From Arthrobacter rhombi (GTDB lineage: Bacteria; Actinomycetota; Actinomycetes; Actinomycetales; Micrococcaceae), in contig NZ_FUHW01000027.1 in assembly GCF_900163545.1 (NCBI RefSeq), positions 1 through 64,000 of the forward strand: DNA of 64,000 nucleotides. Reading direction: 5' to 3'. The notes under the pieces are model-generated. The model was not told the origin of the DNA. It was given only the letters and a program-made list of their open reading frames with translations, and did no database searches. Numbering within the stretch: position 1 is the stretch's first letter; each line of letters begins with the position of its first letter. Positions 26,582-35,219 of the stretch are shown one piece after another. Position numbers and translations under genes: made by a program.

Positions 26582-27174
26582 GTTGTGGTCGTTTCGGGGG
26601 CCGGGAGGAGCGAAACCGTCGTCGTTCCGTCCTCCAAGGCGAGGAAGCAGGCGACGCTGCGATCCCCGGCCTCCCACGTTCCTGCCGAGGGCCGGCTGAA
26701 GGCATAATTCCAGGTGCCTTCCAGCGCCGCGGCAGGATCGAGCTTGATGGCCCGGCAGGCCTCTTCGGCTTTTGAGGTCACGCGTGGATCGCCGGGGAAG
26801 GGGACGTCATCAAGGGTCTCAAGGCCAATGAGCTGGGCCGCATGCGGCGTCGAGCAGGTGACGATCGTCGCCGGTTCCAGGGGGGAACTGAACTCGGTCA
26901 GGCAATCGCCGACCTCGAATTGGGTGGCGGGGGCCATCTCCGCAATGATCCCGTCGATACCCGGGGAGCTGTTCCGCGGCACGCTCGTCGCCGGTTCCGG
27001 GGTCGGCTGCATGACATGAACCAAGCGGGTGATGCCGAAGATCAGGATCAGGATGATGCCGATGGAACCGATCACTAACCACACGGGAGCGACCCCGAAC
27101 CGGTGGGAGGCCTGAGTCTGAGCCGACCGTGCGGGTTGGTAACCCTGCGGATGCTGATCAGGGGGCTGCTCCAC
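26578..27174 (-). CDS. membrane protein with septum-formation-related domain
   Basis: A 198-residue protein: a Gln/Pro-rich cytoplasmic start, one transmembrane helix at about residues 30-51 (VWLVIGSIGIILILIFGITRL), and an extracytoplasmic Septum_form-like domain with VGDCL, VTCSTPHAAQLIG, EEACRAI and VACFLALEDG. The four Cys probably form two disulfides. Proteins with this domain are common in Actinobacteria, some linked to septation; the exact role is unclear. It is tail-to-tail with clpB. Confidence 0.8.
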   Translation of the reverse strand: MEQPPDQHPQGYQPARSAQTQASHRFGVAPVWLVIGSIGIILILIFGITRLVHVMQPTPEPATSVPRNSSPGIDGIIAEMAPATQFEVGDCLTEFSSPLEPATIVTCSTPHAAQLIGLETLDDVPFPGDPRVTSKAEEACRAIKLDPAAALEGTWNYAFSRPSAGTWEAGDRSVACFLALEDGTTTVSLLPAPETTTT

Positions 27175-27370
27175 GGGCGCTCCCTTCAGGACGAGTGCGG
27201 CGATGAGAGTATTACCACCTACTCTAACCGGCGCTTATGACCCGCTGAGACGGCACCCGACTGGGAAACATGTTAACCTTGGAATACGAAAGAAACAGCC
27301 ACATTCTCCGGGGCCTTCCTCCTTGAAGCGAGGGACCACCTCCGGATCTAGCGATAAAGGGGGTCACGCC

Positions 27371-27598
27371 ATGGGGCGCGGCCGTCAGAAGGCAAAAGCG
27401 ACACGACAGGCCAGGGATATTAAGTACTATTCCCCGGCCACTGATTTGTCTGCCCTGCAACGCGAGCTGGGACAAGGCCGCGGTCATGGAGCAGGCTCCT
27501 CTTCGCATGCCGACGATTCCTACGACGCGGATTACGCGGAGTATGCGGACAGGTATTCCAGCGATGACGACGAGGGCGAATCCCGTCGGATCGGCTGA
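27371..27598 (+). CDS. DUF3073 family protein
   Basis: A 75-residue actinobacterial signature protein. It begins MGRGRQKAKATRQARDIKYY, a basic conserved segment of the DUF3073 family, and ends with a Ser/Asp/Tyr/Glu-rich acidic tail (about 45-75). No enzyme motif is present. It is transcribed alone, upstream of the sirtuin gene and divergent from the septum-formation gene. Function unknown. Confidence 0.9.
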   Translation: MGRGRQKAKATRQARDIKYYSPATDLSALQRELGQGRGHGAGSSSHADDSYDADYAEYADRYSSDDDEGESRRIG

Positions 27599-27716
27599 CC
27601 ACGGCATCTTTTCGGTGCGGTGGCGATAAGTTCCACCCGATACGGTGCACTGACGCCGGACGACACAGCAATGTCGTCCGCGTATTCTTTTGTGCCCAAA
27701 CGTCAGGATGATGCCC

Positions 27717-28691
27717 ATGGAACTACCCATCGCCAACGCCCACCAGGCGGCCATTCGTTCCATTGAACGGGTCGTTGCCGAGTCGATGCCACCGCATGAC
27801 CCCGACGTGGCACGCCGCGGTATCACCGAGATGCTCGATGGCGGATCCGTCCTGGCCCTGACCGGGGCCGGGATCTCCACCGACTCGGGGATTCCCGACT
27901 ACCGTGGTCCGAACGGCTCCCTGCGATCACATCGGCCGATGACCTTCCAGGAGTTCAAACACGACCCCGGTGCCCGCCAACGCTATTGGGCCCGCAGCTT
28001 CGTGGGATGGCGCAGGATGTCCGTCTCGGAGCCCAACGAGGGGCACCGGCTGGTGGCAGCACTGCAGCACGCAGGATTCCTCAACGGGGTCGTGACCCAG
28101 AACGTTGACGGCCTGCACCGTCGCGCCGGATCCACCGACGTTCTGCCGTTGCACGGAGACCTCGACGAAGTGAAGTGCCTGAACTGCGGCGTCGTGGAAA
28201 ACCGAGTCAATTTAGACCGACGTCTGGTCGAAGCCAACCCCGGATACCTCGAACGCATCGTCGTGGACCCCGGGTCCGTGAACCCCGATGGCGATATCAC
28301 CCTCTCCGAGGAACAGATTTCCGACTTCACCATGGTCGGTTGCCTGGCCTGCGGAAGCATCGAGCTCAAACCCGACGTCGTCTACTTCGGGGAGAACGTC
28401 CCGGCCCAGCGCAAGGCCACCCTGAAAGGCCTCGAGGAGAGCTCCGGTGGACTTCTGGTCATCGGGTCGAGCCTGGCGGTCATGAGTGGCTATAAATTAG
28501 TGCTCAACGCCGTTGCCGCAGGCCGCCCGGTAGGCATCATCAATGGGGGCCCCAGCCGTGGGGATTCCAAGGCCGATTGGAGATGGCGGACCAGGGTCAC
28601 CCCTGCCTTGCAGGAACTGACACAGGCACTGGGGATCGAAGGACCGCATACGGCCACTGGCGCCTCTCGGCTGGCTGATCCGCTGGACTGA
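27717..28691 (+). CDS. Sir2-family NAD-dependent protein deacylase
   Basis: A 324-residue sirtuin. Rossmann motif GAGISTDSGIPDYRG, catalytic His in LHGDLDE following TQNVDGLHRRAG, two Cys pairs for zinc (VKCLNCGV and VGCLACGS), and the NAD-binding IGSSLAVMSGYKL. Sirtuins remove acyl groups from lysines; in bacteria acetyl-CoA synthetase is a classic substrate, and acs is in this window, though not adjacent. The ATG at 27717 is preferred; in-frame ATGs lie at 27708 and 27711. A bidirectional terminator separates it from purM. Confidence 0.92.
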   Translation: MELPIANAHQAAIRSIERVVAESMPPHDPDVARRGITEMLDGGSVLALTGAGISTDSGIPDYRGPNGSLRSHRPMTFQEFKHDPGARQRYWARSFVGWRRMSVSEPNEGHRLVAALQHAGFLNGVVTQNVDGLHRRAGSTDVLPLHGDLDEVKCLNCGVVENRVNLDRRLVEANPGYLERIVVDPGSVNPDGDITLSEEQISDFTMVGCLACGSIELKPDVVYFGENVPAQRKATLKGLEESSGGLLVIGSSLAVMSGYKLVLNAVAAGRPVGIINGGPSRGDSKADWRWRTRVTPALQELTQALGIEGPHTATGASRLADPLD

Positions 28692-28699
28692 AGACCAAC

Positions 28700-28740
28700 G
28701 CCAACCGCCGCGCCCCCTGGCCGGGAACGCGGCGGTTGGC
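28700..28740. terminator. bidirectional terminator between the sirtuin gene and purM
   Basis: GCCAACCGCCGCG (28700-28712) pairs perfectly with CGCGGCGGTTGGC (28728-28740). The genes on both sides converge on it. T runs are weak, but the 13-bp GC-rich stem at a convergent junction supports termination. Confidence 0.75.
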
Positions 28741-28752
28741 CTCAGGGGCGAA

Positions 28753-29895
28753 TCAGCTCGCGTAGTTGCCGTGCATCAGTACGGCCCCGCCGTCCACGCC
28801 CTTGGCGCCCTGAACGAAGTCCACGCCGGCGCCCGCGGCTTCATCGGTGACGGTCCCGACAGTTCCGGCAACCCAGGACGGGACGCCACGTTCGTTCAAA
28901 CGGGTCACGGCGGCATCCGCCGAGGCGCCATCGACGATGGCGATCATGCCCACGCCGAGGTTCAGCGTGCGCTCGATATCGGACTGCGGGACACCCCCCA
29001 GCTCGCTGATCAGGGTGAACACCGCAGGCAGTGACCAGGTCGAGCGGTCCACGGAAGCCATGAGCCCCTGCGGCAGGACCCGGGCCAGGTTCGCCGCCAG
29101 ACCGCCACCGGTGACATGGCTGAAACCGTGCAGGGCCATGGTGCTGCCGGTATTGAGCTGGTCCATCAGGTCAAGGCAGTCCGCCGTGTAGATGCGGGTC
29201 GGGACCAGAAGTTCCTCGCCAAGCGTGCGCCCGAATTCGGGGACATCGCGTTCCAGCGCCCAGCCGGCATGATTGATGACGCTACGGACCAAGGAATAAC
29301 CATTGGAATGGATGCCGGAAGAGGCCATCGCGATGACCGCGTCACCCTCGCGCACCCGTTCCGGGCCGAGCAGGGCGTCGGCCTCCACCGCACCGGTTGC
29401 AGCACCGGCGATATCGTAGTCGTGCTCACCGAGCAGGCCAGGGTGTTCGGCGGTCTCCCCGCCGACGAGGGCGGTATCGGCCAGCGAGCAGCCCTCGGCG
29501 ATGCCACGGACGATGTCGGCAATGCGTTCGGGAACAACCTTGCCGCAAGCGATGTAGTCGGTCATGAACAGCGGCTTGGCCCCGACCACGACGATGTCAT
29601 CGACGACCATGCCCACGAGGTCCTGGCCGATGGTGTGGTGGATGTCCATGGCCTGGGCGATCGCGACCTTGGTTCCGACGCCGTCCGTGGAAGTAGCCAG
29701 CAGCGGCCTCTGATAGGAGCGCAGGGCGCTGGCATCGAAAAGGCCGGCGAAACCGCCCACCCCACCGATGACCGAATCATTATGGGTGGCCTTGATGGCG
29801 TCCTTCATGAGTTCGACGGCGCGGTCGCCGGCCTCGACGTCGACGCCGGCTGCTGCGTAGGTGATGCCTGCGGATCCGGGGTGGGAGGAAGTCAT
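28753..29895 (-). CDS. purM: phosphoribosylformylglycinamidine cyclo-ligase PurM
   Basis: Fifth step of IMP synthesis: ATP-dependent ring closure of FGAM to AIR. The 380-residue protein begins TYAAAGVDVEAGDRAVELM and contains GGVGGFAGLFD, TDGVGTKVAIAQAM, GETAEHPGLL and the C-terminal SHVTGGGLAANLARVLP. It lies 14 bp after purF and is surely co-transcribed with it. Confidence 0.97.
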   Translation of the reverse strand: MTSSHPGSAGITYAAAGVDVEAGDRAVELMKDAIKATHNDSVIGGVGGFAGLFDASALRSYQRPLLATSTDGVGTKVAIAQAMDIHHTIGQDLVGMVVDDIVVVGAKPLFMTDYIACGKVVPERIADIVRGIAEGCSLADTALVGGETAEHPGLLGEHDYDIAGAATGAVEADALLGPERVREGDAVIAMASSGIHSNGYSLVRSVINHAGWALERDVPEFGRTLGEELLVPTRIYTADCLDLMDQLNTGSTMALHGFSHVTGGGLAANLARVLPQGLMASVDRSTWSLPAVFTLISELGGVPQSDIERTLNLGVGMIAIVDGASADAAVTRLNERGVPSWVAGTVGTVTDEAAGAGVDFVQGAKGVDGGAVLMHGNYAS

Positions 29896-29909
29896 TCTGT
29901 GGGCGTCCT

Positions 29910-31442
29910 TTACTGGGAGCTCGGGGTCTTGTCTGCGGGGGTGAGGGTGTTCTCGAACTCTGCGTCAGGGCCTGGATCGCAGCCGTTGCTGCCGGCGTTG
30001 GGGCTTTCGAGCAGGTTCTTGCCCAGGTGTTGCGGATCGGGCAGCGGGATCGGGTAGTCCCCCGAGAAGCAGGCGGTACACAGGCGTTCGCGCGGCTGCT
30101 TGGTGGAGGCGATCATCCCGTCCTGCGAAATGTAGGAGAGGGAATCGGCGCCGACCGACGTGGTGATCTCCTCGATGGTGGCTCCGTTGGCGATCAGTTC
30201 GGCCCGGGAAGCAAAGTCGATGCCGTAGAAGCAGGGCCATTTGATGGGTGGGGAGGAGATCCTGACATGGATTTCCGCGGCGCCAGCCTCCCGAAGCATC
30301 CGCACCACCGCCCGCTGGGTATTGCCGCGCACGATCGAATCGTCGATCACGATGACGCGTTTGCCCCGGATGACCGGTTCGAGGGCATTGAGTTTGAGCT
30401 TGATACCCAGTTGCCGCAACGTCTGTGAGGGTTGGATGAAAGTCCTGCCGACATAGGCGTTTTTCACGAAGCCGTGGGCGAAGGGGATGCCCGATTCCTC
30501 GGCGTAGCCGATGGCCGCCGGGGTGCCCGATTCCGGGACGGGAATGACGATATCTGCTTCGGTGATGTTCTCACGGGCCAGTTGGCGTCCCATATCCACC
30601 CGGGACTCGTAGACCGAGCGGCCGTTGATCGCGGCGTCGGGGCGGGCCAGATAGACGTATTCGAAAACGCAGCCGGCGGGGGTCGCGGGGGCGAAACGTT
30701 GGGAGCGGATGCCCTCTTCGTCGATGGCAATGAATTCGCCGGGTTCGATCTCTCGGATGAAGCTGGCGCCGACGGTGGCCAGACCTGCTTGTTCGGAGGC
30801 GATCACCCAGCCGCGAGAGAGCCGACCGAGAACCAGCGGACGGACCCCGTGAGGATCACGGGCCGCATACAACGTGCCTTCGGTCATGAAGACCAGGCTG
30901 AAGGCGCCCTGGAGTTTGGGCAGCAGGTCCAAGGCAGTCTGCTCGAAACTGGTTCCTTCCTCGCCCCGCAGTAACGCGGTGACCAGGGCCGTGTCGGTGG
31001 TATTGCCCTGGGCGAGTTCGCCACGGAACTTCGAGCCCTGTTCGGCCACGACCAATTCCATTAATTCTGCGGAGTTGATCAGGTTTCCGTTATGGCCGAG
31101 GGCTACCGTGCCATCGGCGGTGGCACCCAAGGTGGGCTGGGCGTTGGCCCAATGGTTGGAGCCGGTCGTCGAATAGCGGCAGTGCCCGATGGCGATGTGC
31201 CCGCTCATCGAATTCAGGGTGTTCTCATCGAAGACCTGAGACACCAACCCCATGTCCTTGTACACGTTGATCCGTTGGCCATCCGAGGTAGCGATGCCTG
31301 CGGATTCCTGACCGCGATGTTGCAGGGCATAGAGGCCGTAGTAGGCGAGCTTCGCCACGTCCTCGCCGGGGGCCCAGACACCAAAGACCCCGCATTCGTC
31401 CTGCGGGCCCTTCTCGTCGGCCAAAAGATCATGTGAAAGCAT
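29910..31442 (-). CDS. purF: amidophosphoribosyltransferase PurF
   Basis: First committed step of purine synthesis: PRPP plus glutamine to phosphoribosylamine. Starting at the ATG at 31442, a 16-residue propeptide precedes the catalytic Cys17 in QDECGVFGVWAPGED, as in the Bacillus-type enzyme that is self-processed. The phosphoribosyltransferase site is VIVIDDSIVRGNT. Cysteines near the C-terminus (LCTACFSG) and Cys in KWPCFYGID fit the iron-sulfur type. An upstream in-frame ATG (31469) exists, but the propeptide length and GGTGACGGA site favour 31442. Confidence 0.96.
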   Translation of the reverse strand: MLSHDLLADEKGPQDECGVFGVWAPGEDVAKLAYYGLYALQHRGQESAGIATSDGQRINVYKDMGLVSQVFDENTLNSMSGHIAIGHCRYSTTGSNHWANAQPTLGATADGTVALGHNGNLINSAELMELVVAEQGSKFRGELAQGNTTDTALVTALLRGEEGTSFEQTALDLLPKLQGAFSLVFMTEGTLYAARDPHGVRPLVLGRLSRGWVIASEQAGLATVGASFIREIEPGEFIAIDEEGIRSQRFAPATPAGCVFEYVYLARPDAAINGRSVYESRVDMGRQLARENITEADIVIPVPESGTPAAIGYAEESGIPFAHGFVKNAYVGRTFIQPSQTLRQLGIKLKLNALEPVIRGKRVIVIDDSIVRGNTQRAVVRMLREAGAAEIHVRISSPPIKWPCFYGIDFASRAELIANGATIEEITTSVGADSLSYISQDGMIASTKQPRERLCTACFSGDYPIPLPDPQHLGKNLLESPNAGSNGCDPGPDAEFENTLTPADKTPSSQ

Positions 31443-31507
31443 TCCGTCACCACGCACCATGGTCATCATTCTTGCACGTTGTGGGTGACCTGCAGGTCTT
31501 GGAGCTG

Positions 31508-31843
31508 CTACTTTGACGCGCTCCCGTCATCCATGGGGACCGCACGTGCCCGGGTGGTACGCCGACGCAGAATGGCGTCGACGGCCAGGTAGCCGATGCA
31601 GCCGAGCATGACCCCCGCCAGTCCAAAGACGACGGCGAAGAAACCGAACACCGAGCCACGGGTGAATTCGGCCCCCGGATCCCCGGCCAATGCGGTGAAT
31701 AAAGCAGCAAGGATGCCGACGGCCGCCCCGACGCCGACGAAGGGCCAGAACTTGGGCGAACTGGACACCACGACCTCCACGGATTCGGAGGCTGAACTGC
31801 TGTCGCGGTCGGGTGGAAGGGGCGCGGAACGGGGTGAATCCAT
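31508..31843 (-). CDS. small membrane protein upstream of purF
   Basis: A 111-residue protein with an acidic/Ser-rich start, two transmembrane helices (about 33-52 WPFVGVGAAVGILAALFTAL and 62-88 RGSVFGFFAVVFGLAGVMLGCIGYLAV) and a short basic cytoplasmic tail (RRRTTRARAV). Similar two-helix proteins lie beside purF in other Actinobacteria. Function unknown. The ATG starts three bases after the sterol-carrier-like gene, so they share an operon. Confidence 0.75.
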   Translation of the reverse strand: MDSPRSAPLPPDRDSSSASESVEVVVSSSPKFWPFVGVGAAVGILAALFTALAGDPGAEFTRGSVFGFFAVVFGLAGVMLGCIGYLAVDAILRRRTTRARAVPMDDGSASK

Positions 31844-31846
31844 GCC

Positions 31847-32230
31847 TTAAAGGATACCGAAGAGTGGGAGATGTTCGGACAGGTCGGCCCGGAGCCCCGA
31901 AGCCGAAAGCGAACCGGCGGCCACCGCTTCGGACCAACCGAGTTCACCGGTGGCCAACGGCAGCCAGATCGTGGCATCGAGTTCGATCACATTCGGTGGG
32001 GTGCCTCGGGTGTGGCGGGGGCCTGCCACACACTGGGCGACCCCGAAGGGTGGAACCCTGACTTCCACCGAGTTGCCTTCGGCCCGTTCGGAAAGTTCCT
32101 CCAGGGCATAACGTACGGCCATGGCAATCGTCGGACGGGGAAGGGCTGCCCGTGCCTCATGGTCGGCCTGCCGCCACGCGGCCACCGCAGCGAGCCCCTG
32201 TTCGGCGGGAATCCGTCGTCGTACAGCCAT
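31847..32230 (-). CDS. sterol-carrier-like family protein
   Basis: A 127-residue protein with MAVRRRIPAEQGLAAVAAW, ALEELSERAEGNSVEVRVPPFGVAQC and IWLPLATGELGWSEAV. This is the pattern of the short actinobacterial proteins annotated as sterol carrier family (SCP2-like). Whether it binds lipid is not known. The ATG at 32230 follows the asparaginase stop by four bases, so it is co-transcribed with that gene. Confidence 0.75.
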   Translation of the reverse strand: MAVRRRIPAEQGLAAVAAWRQADHEARAALPRPTIAMAVRYALEELSERAEGNSVEVRVPPFGVAQCVAGPRHTRGTPPNVIELDATIWLPLATGELGWSEAVAAGSLSASGLRADLSEHLPLFGIL

Positions 32231-32234
32231 GCCC

Positions 32235-33233
32235 TTAATCCAACAGATCCAACACCGGTTTGGCGACACGGATGCGGCCCACCGGCCGGCCACCGCCCAA
32301 GACCGGCTTGTTGATTTTCTCGAGGACCGCGGTCAGCGCATCGATCTCGAGGGCGTCAACGGAGGCCAGCAGGGTCAGACCGACCAGCGTGGCGGCTCGG
32401 GAGTTGCCGTCGCGGATCTTCAAGGCGCAGGAGACCCCTTCAGGGGTACCCAGGATCAGCACGCCCTCGGCCCCGAGCTTGGAGATGATGCCCAGATCCT
32501 CCATGACCACCGTGTTCTCCTCACCGTGTCCGTGCACGGCCCAGGGGTAGTCGAGCATGGCGGTGGCGATCGTCGTCGCCCGGGCGTCGGAGGACTTATG
32601 TCCGGGGGAGCGGGACAACCTCCCGGTGGCAGAGGCCAGACCCCTGAGGGAAATTGCCGGAACCGGGGCCCCGCAACCGTCGACCGCCAGATGGGTGATC
32701 TTCTCCCCGGCGTAGTCCTCCACGACTTCGACGACCCGCCGTTGCAGTGGATGTTCCGGGTCCAGATAGGTGGTGGTGTCCCAGCCGTTCTCGGTACAAG
32801 CCCAGAGGAAGGCAGCATGTTTGCCGGAACAGTTGAAGGCTAGTCGGGAGGGGGACCCACCGGAACGGATGGAGTCCATGCGGGTGGCTTCATGTCGGGG
32901 CCATGCAGTGGGGCATTGCAGATCTGCTTCGGAGAGTCCTGCCTTGGCCAGCATCGACGCCGCCAGTTCCTGGTGCTCGGTGCTGCCCACGTGGCTGGCG
33001 CAGGCCAAGGCGACCTCCGCGCCGCGTAAGGGGACGCCCGATTGCATGGAGGCCAGCGCCTGAAAGGGCTTAAGCGAAGAGCGTGGATACATCGGGGCGT
33101 CGATATCGCCCAGCGCATGCAGGACCGCCCCGTCGGCTCCGAGGACGACGGCCGTACCTGCGTGGCGCGACTCGACGAGGCCGCTGCGGTCGATGACGGC
33201 CAGATCGGCGAAGTCGGGGTGGGTCTGTGGCAT
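32235..33233 (-). CDS. L-asparaginase, AnsA/Rhizobium-etli type
   Basis: A 332-residue member of the asparaginase II-like family (the R. etli ReAV type), unrelated to E. coli AnsB. It hydrolyses asparagine to aspartate and ammonia. The SSLK motif at residues 52-55 matches the Ser-Lys pair of ReAV, and FNCSGKHAAFLWAC supplies the second conserved Ser-Lys region; Cys and Lys residues in VDGCGAPVPA are typical zinc-site neighbours. No signal peptide, so it acts in the cytoplasm. Aspartate is used by PurC, which may explain its place in the purine region. Confidence 0.88.
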   Translation of the reverse strand: MPQTHPDFADLAVIDRSGLVESRHAGTAVVLGADGAVLHALGDIDAPMYPRSSLKPFQALASMQSGVPLRGAEVALACASHVGSTEHQELAASMLAKAGLSEADLQCPTAWPRHEATRMDSIRSGGSPSRLAFNCSGKHAAFLWACTENGWDTTTYLDPEHPLQRRVVEVVEDYAGEKITHLAVDGCGAPVPAISLRGLASATGRLSRSPGHKSSDARATTIATAMLDYPWAVHGHGEENTVVMEDLGIISKLGAEGVLILGTPEGVSCALKIRDGNSRAATLVGLTLLASVDALEIDALTAVLEKINKPVLGGGRPVGRIRVAKPVLDLLD

Positions 33234-33267
33234 GCCCCTAGTGTATTCGCCGTTCCGCTGATCCGGC

Positions 33268-33897
33268 TCAGGCGGCGGAGGCCGCGCGGCCCAGAACAGC
33301 GACCACGAAATTGGTGTCACCGGGGTACGGGCGTAGATCCCAGCTGGAGAACAAACCGTCCACGGTGAATCCAGCGGCCAGCGCATCGGATTGGAAGACC
33401 TCCGGGTCGTACCCTCGATCCGTGCCACAGCCGATGACGGCGCGGCCTCCGTCCACCAGCAGTGAATGGAAGCCCTGCAACACCGCTGGTGCCGTCCCCG
33501 GCGCGAGGAACGCCATGACGTTGCCGGCGCAGACCACCAGATCGAAGGTGGCTTCCTCCGCCGACAGTGTGGATTCGGAGAGGTCGCCGACCCTCCAGTC
33601 CTGTTCCGGGAAGGCGGCCTTCGCCGCCGCGAGCAGCACCGGGTCGGCATCCACACCGACGACCTGGTGACCGCGCCGTCCCAGTTCCCCGCCCACACGT
33701 CCCGGGCCGCACCCGGCGTCCAGGATCTTGCTTCCCCGCGGGAGCATGGCGTCAATCAGACGCGCTTCACCGTCGAGGTCGGCCCCTTCGGCGCGTAGGG
33801 ACTCGAAACGTTCGATATAGGACCGTGAATGTCCAGGATTTTCCTTGCACTGGGCTTCCCAGAGGGTTTCTTTACGCACACCGACCACCCTACTCAA
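33268..33897 (-). CDS. class I SAM-dependent methyltransferase
   Basis: A 209-residue methyltransferase with motif I LDAGCGPGRVGGELGRRGHQVVGVDADP, then WRVGDLSE and FDLVVCAGNVMAFLAPG. The substrate is not evident. The first possible start is TTG at 33897, with GTG codons at 33888 and 33879 as alternatives. It is divergent from purD (35-bp gap) and upstream of the asparaginase gene (34-bp gap). Confidence 0.88.
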   Translation of the reverse strand: MSRVVGVRKETLWEAQCKENPGHSRSYIERFESLRAEGADLDGEARLIDAMLPRGSKILDAGCGPGRVGGELGRRGHQVVGVDADPVLLAAAKAAFPEQDWRVGDLSESTLSAEEATFDLVVCAGNVMAFLAPGTAPAVLQGFHSLLVDGGRAVIGCGTDRGYDPEVFQSDALAAGFTVDGLFSSWDLRPYPGDTNFVVAVLGRAASAA

Positions 33898-33932
33898 GCC
33901 GAGTGCCTCCCGCCCCGGTAGGCTAGGGGATC

Positions 33933-35219
33933 GTGAAGGTACTCGTCATTGGCCCGGGCGGCCGCGAACACGCCATTATTCGTTCCCTCCTCAACGATCC
34001 ATTCGTCACCGAGGTCCATGCGGCCCCGGGAAACGCCGGCATAGCCGCCGACGTTCAGGCCCACGCCGTCGATGCGCAGAACCCGGAGGCAGTCCTTGCG
34101 CTGGCCCGGGAACTGCAATCCTCCCTGGTGATCGTCGGACCGGAAGCCCCGTTGGCAGCCGGTGTCGCCGATGCCCTGACGGCGGCCAATATCCCGGTCT
34201 TCGGCCCCTCCCAGGCAGCAGCCCAGTTGGAGGCATCCAAGGCGTTCGCCAAGGAAATCATGGCCATCGCCGGTGTCCCGACCGCGATGGCCCGGGTCGC
34301 CACCGATGCCGTCAGCGCGGCCGACGCCCTGGACGCCTTCGGGGCACCCTACGTGGTGAAGGACGATGGTCTGGCCGCGGGCAAGGGGGTCGTGGTCACC
34401 GGGGATCGCGAGGAAGCCTTGGCCCATGCGGCCGAATGCTTCGCCGCCGGCGGCAGTGTCGTCATCGAAGAATTCCTGGACGGCCCCGAGGTCTCCCTCT
34501 TCGTCCTTTCCGATGGGCGTCACGCCGTTCCGCTGGCACCTGCCCAGGACTTCAAACGCATCTTCGACGACGACCAAGGCCCGAACACCGGGGGCATGGG
34601 CGCCTATAGTCCGCTGGAATGGCTCCCCGAGGGGTTCGTCGACGACGTCATGGAACGGGTGGCCGGACCGACCATCAACGCCATGGCAGACCGCGGCACC
34701 CCGTTCACCGGTGTCCTGTACTGCGGGCTGGCACTGACCCGTCGTGGCATCAGGGTCATTGAATTCAACGCACGGTTCGGGGATCCCGAAACGCAGGCCG
34801 TCCTGGCCCGGCTCAAGACCCCGCTGGGCTCACTTCTACTGGCGGCGGCCCAGGGCACCCTGGACGACGTCGAACCGCTCACCTGGCGCCCGGAAACAGC
34901 GGTTGGCGTCGTGGTGGCGTCGGCCCATTACCCGGATGCCCCGGTGACTGGGGACGTCATTACCGGGCTCGACGAAGCAGCAGCCCTTGAGGGGGTCAGC
35001 GTCCTGCACGCAGGAACTGCCGTGAACGACGCCGGCGCCACCATTTCCGCTGGGGGCAGGGTCCTCGCGGTCGTTGGTTTGGGGAAGAGCCTGTCCTCGG
35101 CACGGGAGCGGGCCTACGCGGGAATCGCCAAGATCGGCCTCGCGGGAAGCCAGCATCGAACCGATATTGCCCTGCGGGCAGAACAAGGAAAAATCATCGT
35201 CGAACCGGAAGGCCACTGA
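33933..35219 (+). CDS. purD: phosphoribosylamine-glycine ligase PurD (GAR synthetase)
   Basis: Second step of purine synthesis. The 428-residue ATP-grasp enzyme starts VKVLVIGPGGREHAIIRSL (GTG start) and has the ATP-binding YVVKDDGLAAGKGVVV, the signature GPNTGGMGAYSP and EFNARFGDPETQAVL. Its stop overlaps the ATG of purC. Confidence 0.97.
   Translation: MKVLVIGPGGREHAIIRSLLNDPFVTEVHAAPGNAGIAADVQAHAVDAQNPEAVLALARELQSSLVIVGPEAPLAAGVADALTAANIPVFGPSQAAAQLEASKAFAKEIMAIAGVPTAMARVATDAVSAADALDAFGAPYVVKDDGLAAGKGVVVTGDREEALAHAAECFAAGGSVVIEEFLDGPEVSLFVLSDGRHAVPLAPAQDFKRIFDDDQGPNTGGMGAYSPLEWLPEGFVDDVMERVAGPTINAMADRGTPFTGVLYCGLALTRRGIRVIEFNARFGDPETQAVLARLKTPLGSLLLAAAQGTLDDVEPLTWRPETAVGVVVASAHYPDAPVTGDVITGLDEAAALEGVSVLHAGTAVNDAGATISAGGRVLAVVGLGKSLSSARERAYAGIAKIGLAGSQHRTDIALRAEQGKIIVEPEGH

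Noticed and set aside
29116-30057. Plus-strand frame antisense to purM
   Set aside because: It overlaps a complete, well-conserved purM and has no supporting start or domain.
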